Below are positions 57,136 through 64,000 of a DNA stretch of 64,000 nucleotides, piece after piece. The stretch comes from Amycolatopsis aidingensis. Its GTDB lineage: Bacteria > Actinomycetota > Actinomycetes > Mycobacteriales > Pseudonocardiaceae. The stretch's first letter is position 1; the number at the start of each line of letters is the position of its first letter. A program made the position numbers and the translations under genes. Location of the stretch: assembly GCF_018885265.1 (NCBI RefSeq), contig NZ_CP076538.1:6050001-6114000 (forward strand), given 5' to 3'. Under the pieces are notes generated by a model. That model had not been told where the DNA came from and ran no database searches. It worked only from the letters and a program-made list of their open reading frames with translations.

Positions 57136-58919
57136 CTGACCTCCTCGCGCTCGGCGATCTCCACCTCGTGCCATTCGTCCTCGTTCTGCTCGGCGTTCTC
57201 CCCGGTGACCGCACCGGAGGGGGCGCCGTTCTCGCCCGCCGGCAGTGCGGGCAGGTCCCGCTCCACCGGTGGGAGACCGATCGGGGACTCCTCGATCTCG
57301 TCACCGACGCGCCGGGGCAGGGTGAGCCGGAAGCAGGCGCCCCGGTCGGGCTCGCCCCACGCCTCCAGCATGCCACCGTGCAACCGGGCGTCCTCATGGC
57401 TGATCGCCAGCCCGAGCCCGGTGCCGCCGGTGCGGCGGTTGCGCGAGGGGTCGGCCCGCCAGAACCGGTTGAACACCAGCTCGGCCTCACCCGCCCGCAG
57501 GCCGACGCCGTAGTCCCGGACGCTCAGCGCCACCGCCGTCTCGTTGGCGGCCAGCCGCAGCCGCACCGGATGCCCCTCGCTGTGGTCGACGGCGTTGGCC
57601 AGCAGGTTGCGCAGGATCCGCTCCACCCTGCGGGCGTCCACCTCGGCGACGGTCTCCTCCTCGGGCAGCTCCAGCTCGATGGCGCTGCCCGCGCTCCCGG
57701 CGATCACCCGCACCTGCTCGACCGCCCTGACCGCGATCGGGCGCACGTCGATCGACTCCGGGGCCAGCTCCTCCACCCCGGCGTCCAGCCTGCTGATCTC
57801 CAGCAGGTCGCCGAGCAGCGCCTCGAACCGGTCCAGCTCGTCGACCAGCAGCTCGGCCGAACGGGCGAGGCCGGCGGGGAACTGCTCCCTGGATGCGTGC
57901 AGCACGTCGGCGGCCATCCGCACGGTGGTCAGCGGGGTGCGCAGCTCATGCGAGACGTCCGAGGTGAACCGGCGCTGGAGCTGGCCGAACTCCTCCAGCT
58001 GGCGGATCTGGTCCTGAATACTGGCGGCCATCTCGTTGTAGGAGACCGCCAGCTTGGCGAGGTCGTCCTCGCCGAGCACGGTGAGCCGCTGGTCGAGATC
58101 GCCGCCGGCGAACTGTTCCGCCGCCGCGGCCGCCTTGCGCACCGGCCGGACCACCTGCCTGGTGACCAGGTTCGCGATCCCCGCCAGCAGCAACAGCAGT
58201 GCCAGGCCGCCGACCAGCAGGGTGTTCTGCACCGTGGCGACGGTGCTCTGCTCGGCGGTCAGCGGGAACAGCAGGTACAGCTGAACCGGACGGACCGTGT
58301 TTGCGACCTGCGCTCCGACGATGAGGTAGGTGGTCCGGCCGCGGTCCGTGTCCACCGTGTGGATCTGCTTGGCGGTCTGCTGGCCTCCCTCGACGAACTG
58401 CCGCAGCCGCGGGGGCACGTGCTCGTACGGGCCCGCCGACACCGTGCTGTCCGCGGCCCGGGCCGAGCCGCGGCTGGCCAGCACCGGTTCGAACGCGCCC
58501 GCTGCCGAACTCGCCGAGTCCTGCGCGCTCGGCGAGTCGCTGGTGATCTTCTTGAGCGCGCTGTTCAGCTTCTCTTCGATGTCATCGGGGTCACCGTCGA
58601 TGCTGGCGAGCTGGCCGGCCGCGCTTTCCACCACGGACCACGTCTGCTGGATCGCGGCGCGCTGCTTGGTCTCCATCAGCCGGTCGGTGATCTGGTTCTG
58701 CAACACCATGCCCAGCACGAACACCACGGCCGAGGACAGCGCGAGGGTGGATACGGTGACGCGGAACTGCAGCGAATGCCGCCACAGCTCGTTGAAGGCG
58801 ACCGCCCGCCTGCGGCCGAACGCGGTCAGCCGCACGACCAGCTCGGCCGCGCGCCGACCGGAGCTGGTCGACTTGCGAGGCCGATCCGTATCGCGGGATC
58901 CGCCGCCTTCTGCACGCAT
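57132..58919 (-). CDS. mtrB: Sensor histidine kinase MtrB
   Basis: 595 residues. Cytoplasmic N-terminus, TM1 about 53-75, extracellular sensor 76-232, TM2 about 233-255, HAMP (RPVRKAAAAAEQF), HisKA with the phospho-accepting His324 (DVSHELRTPL), and the HATPase domain with N-box RNLLANAVDHSEGH and G1 DYGVGL, G2 GGTGLGLAI. MtrAB controls cell-wall and osmotic/DNA-replication functions in actinobacteria. It follows mtrA by seven bases and overlaps lpqB. The C-terminal acidic tail (about 40 residues) is poorly conserved. Confidence 0.96.
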   Translation of the reverse strand: MRAEGGGSRDTDRPRKSTSSGRRAAELVVRLTAFGRRRAVAFNELWRHSLQFRVTVSTLALSSAVVFVLGMVLQNQITDRLMETKQRAAIQQTWSVVESAAGQLASIDGDPDDIEEKLNSALKKITSDSPSAQDSASSAAGAFEPVLASRGSARAADSTVSAGPYEHVPPRLRQFVEGGQQTAKQIHTVDTDRGRTTYLIVGAQVANTVRPVQLYLLFPLTAEQSTVATVQNTLLVGGLALLLLLAGIANLVTRQVVRPVRKAAAAAEQFAGGDLDQRLTVLGEDDLAKLAVSYNEMAASIQDQIRQLEEFGQLQRRFTSDVSHELRTPLTTVRMAADVLHASREQFPAGLARSAELLVDELDRFEALLGDLLEISRLDAGVEELAPESIDVRPIAVRAVEQVRVIAGSAGSAIELELPEEETVAEVDARRVERILRNLLANAVDHSEGHPVRLRLAANETAVALSVRDYGVGLRAGEAELVFNRFWRADPSRNRRTGGTGLGLAISHEDARLHGGMLEAWGEPDRGACFRLTLPRRVGDEIEESPIGLPPVERDLPALPAGENGAPSGAVTGENAEQNEDEWHEVEIAEREEVR

Positions 58920-58926
58920 AGTGCGA

Positions 58927-59604
58927 TTATGGCGGTCCGGCCTTGTAACCGACGCCGCGCACCGTCAGAACGACCTCGGGATGCTCCGGGTCCTTCTCGA
59001 CCTTGGACCGCAGGCGCTGCACATGGACGTTCACCAGCCGGGTGTCCGCGGCATGCCGGTAACCCCAGACCTGCTCGAGCAGGACCTCGCGGGTGAACAC
59101 CTGCCGCGGCTTGCGGGCCAGCGCCACCAGCAGGTCGAACTCCAGCGGGGTGAGCGGGATCGCCTTGCCCTCCCTGGTCACCTCGTGCCCTGGGACGTCG
59201 ATCGCGAGGTCCCCGATGGTCAGCGACTCGGCGGGCTCGGACTCGGTGCGCCGCATCCGCGCCCGCACCCGGGCGACGAGTTCCTTCGGTTTGAACGGCT
59301 TGACCACGTAGTCGTCCGCGCCGGACTCCAGGCCCAGCACGATGTCCACCGTGTCGCTCTTGGCGGTGAGCATCACGATCGGGACACCGGACTCGGCCCG
59401 GATGGCCTTGCAGACGTCGATCCCGTTCATCCCTGGCAGCATCAGGTCGAGCAGCACGAGGTCGGGTTTCAGCTCCCGGAGCGCGGGCAGGGCCCGGGAA
59501 CCGTCCGCGACGACCGCCGTATCGAACCCCTCCCCACGCAGCACGATGGTGAGCATCTCCGCCAGAGCAGGGTCGTCGTCGACGACCAGCACACGTGCCT
59601 TCAT
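58927..59604 (-). CDS. mtrA: Response regulator MtrA
   Basis: 225 residues of the OmpR/PhoB type. The receiver has VLVVDDDPALAEML, phospho-acceptor Asp53 (LLDLMLPGMNG), MLTAKSDT and the conserved Lys in VVKPFKPKEL. The winged-helix DNA-binding part is nearly invariant (PLTPLEFDLLVALARKPRQVFTREVLLEQVWGYRH), ending VRGVGYKAGPP. ATG at 59604 gives the usual N-terminus; a GTG at 59610 would add two residues. There is no clear ribosome-binding site, so the mRNA may be leaderless. Confidence 0.96.
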   Translation of the reverse strand: MKARVLVVDDDPALAEMLTIVLRGEGFDTAVVADGSRALPALRELKPDLVLLDLMLPGMNGIDVCKAIRAESGVPIVMLTAKSDTVDIVLGLESGADDYVVKPFKPKELVARVRARMRRTESEPAESLTIGDLAIDVPGHEVTREGKAIPLTPLEFDLLVALARKPRQVFTREVLLEQVWGYRHAADTRLVNVHVQRLRSKVEKDPEHPEVVLTVRGVGYKAGPP

Positions 59605-59791
59605 GTGCACATGTTCGCACTACAAATCCGCCGGGTGCGCGGGACCCGGCGATCACAGCCGAGAGTAGCCCGGTTGGAGCATTCACGCCGGGAGCCAACC
59701 CCAGGTCCACCGTCAGTTCTCCACCCGGGCGGGCCGCCGGATGGTGGATCTCCACCGGTCCGGCCTGCCGAGCGGGTCTACCCGGAGCGAC

Positions 59792-59797
59792 TACTGT
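59792..59797 (+). promoter_or_regulatory. -10 element for the IclR-family gene
   Basis: TACTGT ends six bases before the GTG at 59804, consistent with a leaderless mRNA. No ribosome-binding site is visible. Confidence 0.4.
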
Positions 59798-59803
59798 TGC
59801 GCT

Positions 59804-60589
59804 GTGCGGAACTCAGCGGCCGCCAGGAGCGGGGACAGCCCGGTGCAGTCGGTGGACCGGGCGATCAGCGTGCTCGAGCTGCTCGCCCGCAACGGGGAGG
59901 CCGGTATCACCGAGATCGCCGCCGAGCTGGGGGTGCACAAGTCCACCGCCTCCAGGCTGGTGCGCGTGCTGGAGGCGCGCGGCCTGGTGGAGCAGCTCGG
60001 TCAGCGCGGCAAGTACGCGATCGGGTTCGGCATCGTCCGCCTCGCGGGGGCGGCGACCGGCCGGATGGATCTCTCCCGGCTCGGCAGGCAGACCTGCGAG
60101 ACGTTGGCCGAGGAACTCGGCGAGACGGTGAACATCGCGATCGCCGACGAGGGCATCGCGATCAACATCAGCCAGGCGCGCGGGTCCGCCGCGGTCACCA
60201 CGCAGAACTGGACCGGGCAGCGCACTCCCCTGCACGCCACCTCCAGCGGCAAGGTGCTGCTGGCGCACCTGGCCGAGCAGGAGCGGGAGCGGGTGCTGGC
60301 GCGCGGGCTCGAACGGTACACACCGGCCACCACGGTTTCGCCGGAGGAACTGGTGCGGGAGCTGGAGCGCATCCGGGCGGACGGGTACGCGGCCTGCTTC
60401 GAGGAGCTGGAGGTCGGCCTGCACGCACTGGCGGTGCCCATCCGCGGGCCGGACGGCGAGGTGGTCGCCGCGCTGAGCGCCTCCGGCCCCGCATACCGGC
60501 TGTCCCGGCAGCGCATCGGGCAACTGGTCCAGCCGTTGACCGGCGCGGCGGCCGAGTTGTCCGCCCAGCTCGGCTACTTCGTGGACTGA
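59804..60589 (+). CDS. IclR-family transcriptional regulator
   Basis: 261 residues. The N-terminal winged helix-turn-helix (SVDRAISVLELLARNGEAGITEIAAELGVHKSTASRLVRVLE) is followed by the IclR effector-binding domain with TPLHATSSGKVLLAHL, RGLERYTPATTV and AVPIRGPDGEVVAALSASGP. GTG at 59804 is preferred over a longer in-frame reading. The ligand and target genes are unknown; no catabolic operon is adjacent. Convergent with tmk, four bases apart. Confidence 0.92.
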   Translation: MRNSAAARSGDSPVQSVDRAISVLELLARNGEAGITEIAAELGVHKSTASRLVRVLEARGLVEQLGQRGKYAIGFGIVRLAGAATGRMDLSRLGRQTCETLAEELGETVNIAIADEGIAINISQARGSAAVTTQNWTGQRTPLHATSSGKVLLAHLAEQERERVLARGLERYTPATTVSPEELVRELERIRADGYAACFEELEVGLHALAVPIRGPDGEVVAALSASGPAYRLSRQRIGQLVQPLTGAAAELSAQLGYFVD

Positions 60590-60593
60590 TGGG

Positions 60594-61238
60594 TCAGCGG
60601 GTGAGCAGGTCGCCTGCGAGCTTGCGGGTGTCCACACTGGCCGCCCCGTCGATGGTGTACCAGGGGGAAAGCCAGGAGCGGGCGGCGAGTTGGTCGTACA
60701 CCTTGGCACAGCGGGTCTGCAGATCGTCGTCGGACTCGAAGAGGTCCTTGGCCCGGCCGGTCTCGGTGTCCGCGCGCTGCTGGGCCCGCGCCCCGGCCAC
60801 CGCCGCGGGCACCCTGAGCAGCAGTTGCGCGGCGGGCACCGGCAGCCCGAACCGGTCGATCTCCAGCTCACGTACCCATTCCACGACGGCGCCATCGGCT
60901 CCCTGGTAGGAGCGGGCGGCCTGGTAGGCGGCGTTCGAGGCGACATAACGATCGAGCAGTAGGACGTCGTTGGCCCGTAGCTCGGCCCGGATGTCCTCGG
61001 CGGCGTCCCTGCGGTCCAGCGCGTAGAGCAGCCCCATGCCGTACACCGACTCGGCGAGATCGCCGTGTTCCCGGTGCAGTGCCTCATGGATCAGGTCGGC
61101 GTGCACACTCTTGCCATAGCGCGGGAACGCCAGCGTCTGCACGCTCGCCCCCGCCTCGTGCAAGGCCGTCACCAGTTGGTCGGCCAGCGTGCGTTTACCC
61201 GCGCCGTCCAGCCCTTCGATCACGATCAGTCGCCCCAC
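60594..61238 (-). CDS. tmk: dTMP kinase
   Basis: 214 residues; phosphorylates dTMP to dTDP. The P-loop is IEGLDGAGKRTL, the family hallmark FPRYGKSVHADLI follows, and LLLDRYVASNAAYQAAR carries the DRY-type motif. The sequence and length are close to M. tuberculosis thymidylate kinase, which also has an unusual LID without the Arg-rich form. GTG at 61238 opens the conserved strand (VGRLIVIEG). The gene order sahH-tmk-mtrA is conserved, although here an IclR gene, a small membrane protein and an HTH gene are interposed. Confidence 0.95.
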   Translation of the reverse strand: MGRLIVIEGLDGAGKRTLADQLVTALHEAGASVQTLAFPRYGKSVHADLIHEALHREHGDLAESVYGMGLLYALDRRDAAEDIRAELRANDVLLLDRYVASNAAYQAARSYQGADGAVVEWVRELEIDRFGLPVPAAQLLLRVPAAVAGARAQQRADTETGRAKDLFESDDDLQTRCAKVYDQLAARSWLSPWYTIDGAASVDTRKLAGDLLTR

Positions 61239-61276
61239 GGGCACAACCCTACGGGGCCGGGATCCACTCGCCGGGA

Positions 61277-61432
61277 TCAACCACCCGATCGACGGCGCAG
61301 CAGCAGGATGCGCACCGCAAGGACGGCACCGGCGATCAACGCGACACTCAGCGGTGTCGCCACGGCCATCCAGGCGAGTTCCGGGATGTCGGCCGCCGCG
61401 CCGTCGTCACGCAGCACCACGGGAGCCAGCAT
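61277..61432 (-). CDS. Small single-pass membrane protein (possible)
   Basis: 51 residues with one hydrophobic helix (MAVATPLSVALIAGAVLAVRILLL) and a basic cytosolic tail (RRRSGG). ATG at 61432 has AGGTGAAGGA just upstream. It ends 38 bases before the tmk start, so it could be co-transcribed. No family recognised; a chance open frame is possible. Confidence 0.4.
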   Translation of the reverse strand: MLAPVVLRDDGAAADIPELAWMAVATPLSVALIAGAVLAVRILLLRRRSGG

Positions 61433-61595
61433 GTCCTTCACCTCGCCGACCACCGTGCGCGGCGCAGGGCACGGCGGCAAGCTCCCGGAACCACGGCGAG
61501 CAGGTTCCGCGGAAGACCCCGGAACGCGGAACGCGGGGACCGGCCTGGTCAGGTCGCGGAAATGGGGGCTTCGTCGGGAGGCCTGCCGCTGCTAG

Positions 61596-61621
61596 CGTGA
61601 ACGTTCCGCGCAGCGTTCACG
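61596..61621. promoter_or_regulatory. Inverted repeat upstream of the HTH gene
   Basis: Perfect 8-bp arms CGTGAACG / CGTTCACG separated by ten bases, overlapping TAGCGT (61593-61598), a possible -10. It is 30 bases before the start of the HTH protein; autoregulation is plausible. Confidence 0.45.
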
Positions 61622-61651
61622 GTTGTGAAAGCTCGGAGTGGAGGGTCGGTG

Positions 61652-62596
61652 GTGTCGGAGCGAACGGGCACCCACAGCGCACCCGAAGCGGCGCCTGGCG
61701 AGTTCCACGAGGCGTTGCGGCTCGCCATCACGCATCGGGGACTCTCGCTCGCCCGGCTGCGGGCGCATCTGGCGCAACGTGGTGTCCGGGTCGGGCAGTC
61801 GACGCTCAGCTACTGGCAGCGCGGCATCCGGCAGCCCGAGATGCCGCGTGGGCTGGCCACGGTGCGCGCACTCGAGTCGGTGCTGGAGCTGCCCCCTGGC
61901 TCGCTGGTGACATTGATCGGCCCGCGGTCACCCGGCGCACGGGAGCATCGCATGCCGACCTCGTTCGCGGACCTGCGCCGCGGCGCGAGCGGCCCCGCCG
62001 CCGACCGGCTGCTGACCGAGCTGGGCGGATACACCTCGGCGAGCCGGTACAACGCCGATTTCGAACCGCTTTCCGTGCACGACGTGGTGACCTTCGACGC
62101 GGCACACCGCCAGCGCAGCATCCGGACCAGGCTGGTGGCCCGCGCCCGCAGGCACGGCCCGGACCGCTACGTGATCGTCTACAACGGCGATCCCGGCTGC
62201 CGGATCGAGGAGGTCACGCTGGCCACGGCCGAGGGCTGCCGGATCGGCAGGATGCGCAGACACGCGGGCGAGGACACCCTGGCCGCGGAGCTGCTGTTCG
62301 ACCGCAGGCTGGCCGAGGGCGCGATCCACGTGTTCTGCTTCGAGGTCAGGGACGACTCCGGCGGTACCTCGCCGGGTTACTTCCGGGTGTTCCGCGACCG
62401 GTGCGCGAGCTACCTGCTCCAGTTGCGGTTCAGCAGGCGCGCGCTGCCCGCCCGCTGCACCCGCCAGTTCCGCACCAGGGAAGACCTGCTGCCCACCGAC
62501 ACCGACGACCTTCCCTGCGATATCGGCGCGGTGAGCAGCGCGTACTTCACCGACATCGGCCCAGGGCTGGCCGGGATCGCGGTGGAGTGGCACTAG
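61652..62596 (+). CDS. HTH (XRE-like) domain protein with unknown C-terminal domain
   Basis: 314 residues. Residues 15-75 form an XRE-like helix-turn-helix (LRLAITHRGLSLARLRAHLAQRGVRVGQSTLSYWQRGIRQPEMPR). The rest (about 110-314) is a beta-rich region with SVHDVVTFDAAHRQRSIRTRLVARAR and YVIVYNGDPGCRIEEV; I recognise similar proteins in Pseudonocardiaceae but no characterised family. The second of two adjacent GTG codons (61652) is chosen because GGAGGG lies six bases before it. Convergent with sahH. Confidence 0.82.
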   Translation: MSERTGTHSAPEAAPGEFHEALRLAITHRGLSLARLRAHLAQRGVRVGQSTLSYWQRGIRQPEMPRGLATVRALESVLELPPGSLVTLIGPRSPGAREHRMPTSFADLRRGASGPAADRLLTELGGYTSASRYNADFEPLSVHDVVTFDAAHRQRSIRTRLVARARRHGPDRYVIVYNGDPGCRIEEVTLATAEGCRIGRMRRHAGEDTLAAELLFDRRLAEGAIHVFCFEVRDDSGGTSPGYFRVFRDRCASYLLQLRFSRRALPARCTRQFRTREDLLPTDTDDLPCDIGAVSSAYFTDIGPGLAGIAVEWH

Positions 62597-62680
62597 CTGT
62601 GCTGTCCGGGGACGTTGGTGACGTGCGACGCCCGGATCGATGATCTTGAAATGAGTGAGGGCCGCCGGGTTCGGTGTGGA

Positions 62681-64000
62681 TCAGTAGCGGTAGTGGTCCG
62701 GTTTGTACGGACCGGCGACGTCCACGTCGATGTACTCGGCCTGGTCCTTGGTCAGCTTGGTCAGCTCCCCGCCGAGGGCCTGCACGTGGATCCGGGCGAC
62801 GTGCTCGTCCAGCTTCTTCGGCAGCCGGTACACCTCCCTGTCGTACTCCTCGTTCTTGGTGAACAACTCGATCTGCGCGATCACCTGGTTGGAGAAGCTG
62901 TTCGACATCACGAAGGACGGATGCCCGGTGGCGTTGCCGAGGTTCAGCAGCCGCCCCTCGGACAGCACCAGGATGCTGTGCCCGTCCGGGAAGATCCACT
63001 CGTCCACCTGCGGCTTGATGTTCACCCGCCGGATCCCCGGATACCGGGCCAGCCCCGCCATATCCAGCTCGTTGTCGAAATGACCGATGTTGCCCACGAT
63101 CGTCTGGTGTTTCATCCGCGCCATGTGCTCGACCAGCACCACGTCCTTGTTCCCGGTGGTGGTGATCACCAGGTCGGCCTCCGGCAGCACCGACTCCAGG
63201 GTCTTCACCTGATAGCCGTCCATCTGGGCCTGCAACGCGCAGATCGGGTCGATCTCGGTGACGATCACCCTGGCGCCCTGACCCGCGAGCGAGTCCGCGG
63301 CGCCCTTGCCGACATCGCCGTAGCCGCACACCACGGCGACCTTGCCGCCCAGCAGCACGTCGGTGCCGCGATTGATGCCGTCGATCAGTGAATGGCGGAT
63401 CCCGTAGCGGTTGTCGAACTTCGACTTCGTCACCGAGTCGTTCACGTTGATGGCGGGGAAAAGCAGCTCGCCCTGGGCGGCGAGCTGGTAGAGCCGCAGC
63501 ACCCCGGTGGTGGTTTCCTCGGTGACGCCCTTGATGCCCGCGCCGGTGCGGGTCCACCTGGAGCCGTCGGCCGCAAGGGAGTTGCGCAGCAGCTCGAGGA
63601 AGACCTTGTACTCCTCCGGGTCGTCGGCCTCCGGAGTGGGCACCACCCCGGCCCGCTCGAACTGGGCGCCCTTGTGCACCAGCATGGTGGCGTCGCCACC
63701 GTCGTCGAGGATCATGTTCGGGCCTTCGCCCTGCCAGGTCAGCATCCGTTCGGTGCACCACCAGTACTCGGCGAGGCTCTCGCCTTTCCACGCGAACACC
63801 GGAACTCCCCGTGGCTGCTGCGGGCTCCCGTGCGGGCCGACGACGACCGCCGCGGCGGCGTGGTCCTGGGTGGAGAAGATGTTGCACGAGGCCCACCGCA
63901 CCTCCGCACCCAACGCCACCAGGGTCTCGATCAGTACCGCCGTCTGCACCGTCATGTGCAGCGACCCCGAGATCCGCGCGCCGCGCAGCGGGTAAGCCTC
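62681..64000 (-). CDS. sahH: Adenosylhomocysteinase (5' end outside window)
   Basis: Hydrolyses S-adenosylhomocysteine to adenosine and homocysteine, an essential step of the activated methyl cycle. Reading continues to the window edge ([15 protein letters not shown] before [12 protein letters not shown]), so the start lies beyond base 64000; the missing part should be about 50-60 residues. Motifs: [17 protein letters not shown]-binding [30 protein letters not shown], and the C-terminal [10 protein letters not shown] with the NAD-contacting Lys/Tyr. Also present is the roughly 40-residue insertion typical of mycobacterial and plant enzymes. Conserved neighbour of tmk and mtrA. Confidence 0.95.
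   Translation of the reverse strand, partial: EAYPLRGARISGSLHMTVQTAVLIETLVALGAEVRWASCNIFSTQDHAAAAVVVGPHGSPQQPRGVPVFAWKGESLAEYWWCTERMLTWQGEGPNMILDDGGDATMLVHKGAQFERAGVVPTPEADDPEEYKVFLELLRNSLAADGSRWTRTGAGIKGVTEETTTGVLRLYQLAAQGELLFPAINVNDSVTKSKFDNRYGIRHSLIDGINRGTDVLLGGKVAVVCGYGDVGKGAADSLAGQGARVIVTEIDPICALQAQMDGYQVKTLESVLPEADLVITTTGNKDVVLVEHMARMKHQTIVGNIGHFDNELDMAGLARYPGIRRVNIKPQVDEWIFPDGHSILVLSEGRLLNLGNATGHPSFVMSNSFSNQVIAQIELFTKNEEYDREVYRLPKKLDEHVARIHVQALGGELTKLTKDQAEYIDVDVAGPYKPDHYRY

Overview
The window is high-GC actinobacterial chromosome, most likely from a member of the Pseudonocardiaceae (Amycolatopsis, Saccharomonospora, Prauserella and relatives). This is inferred from gene content: a fused 2-oxoglutarate decarboxylase (Kgd), WhiB1, the mycothiol-type SigR/RsrA pair, the 24-residue ribosomal protein bL37, MtrA/MtrB/LpqB, a DUF574 methyltransferase, and PE/PPE/EspG-like type VII secretion (T7SS) genes. 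No tRNA, rRNA, CRISPR array, transposase or integrase was recognised. GTG and TTG starts and short stop/start overlaps are common.

Layout. 1-5.6 kb: an ABC-2 export pair (ATPase cut by the window edge) and a large fused ABC exporter. 5.65-11.5 kb: a four-gene minus-strand operon of YbaB-like protein, EspC-like protein, 1510-residue Rhs toxin with a WXG motif, and a small acidic putative immunity protein. This is the best candidate for an unusual system. 11.8-16.5 kb: kgd and a DUF574 methyltransferase. 16.6-23.3 kb, minus strand: a secreted subtilisin-like protease, a four-gene glycine betaine/choline-type uptake operon and malic enzyme. 23.6-29.2 kb: a sugar epimerase, a cholesterol oxidase without a visible export signal, a DUF4442 protein, a histidine phosphatase, an acetyltransferase, a membrane protein and a diacylglycerol-kinase-like lipid kinase.

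29.4-36.6 kb is the conserved whiB1-pdtaS-rsrA-sigR-(YbaK)-(SRAP)-rsgA neighbourhood also known in mycobacteria. Here bL37 is inserted, no aroA lies between SRAP and rsgA, and the SRAP gene carries a one-base frameshift. Two CRP-like palindromes precede whiB1. 36.7-39.3 kb: three tandem paralogous lipoproteins. 39.4-43.8 kb: pruA, a small conserved gene, a WS/DGAT-family acyltransferase and a SpoU methyltransferase. 43.8-49.2 kb: a T7SS accessory cassette (PE-like, DUF3558 lipoprotein, PPE-like, EspG-like), a zinc-ribbon/lipoprotein fusion, and an XRE/DUF397 pair whose DUF397 gene is frameshifted. Part of this stretch looks less GC-rich than its surroundings.

49.2-64 kb is again a conserved actinobacterial core: HAD hydrolase, Rv3235-like protein, secA, hpf, comF, lpqB, mtrB, mtrA, an IclR regulator, tmk, a small membrane protein, an HTH protein and sahH (5' end cut by the window). 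The 577-base region before hpf holds a possible stress-sigma promoter and a strongly initiated 11-codon open frame.

Functional themes are envelope export and two-component control (MtrAB-LpqB, SecA), thiol-oxidative stress control (SigR/RsrA), ribosome-associated functions (bL37, HPF, RsgA, SpoU), and T7SS-linked toxin/antigen modules. Both frameshifts are single missing bases in short G/C runs, so sequencing error remains possible.
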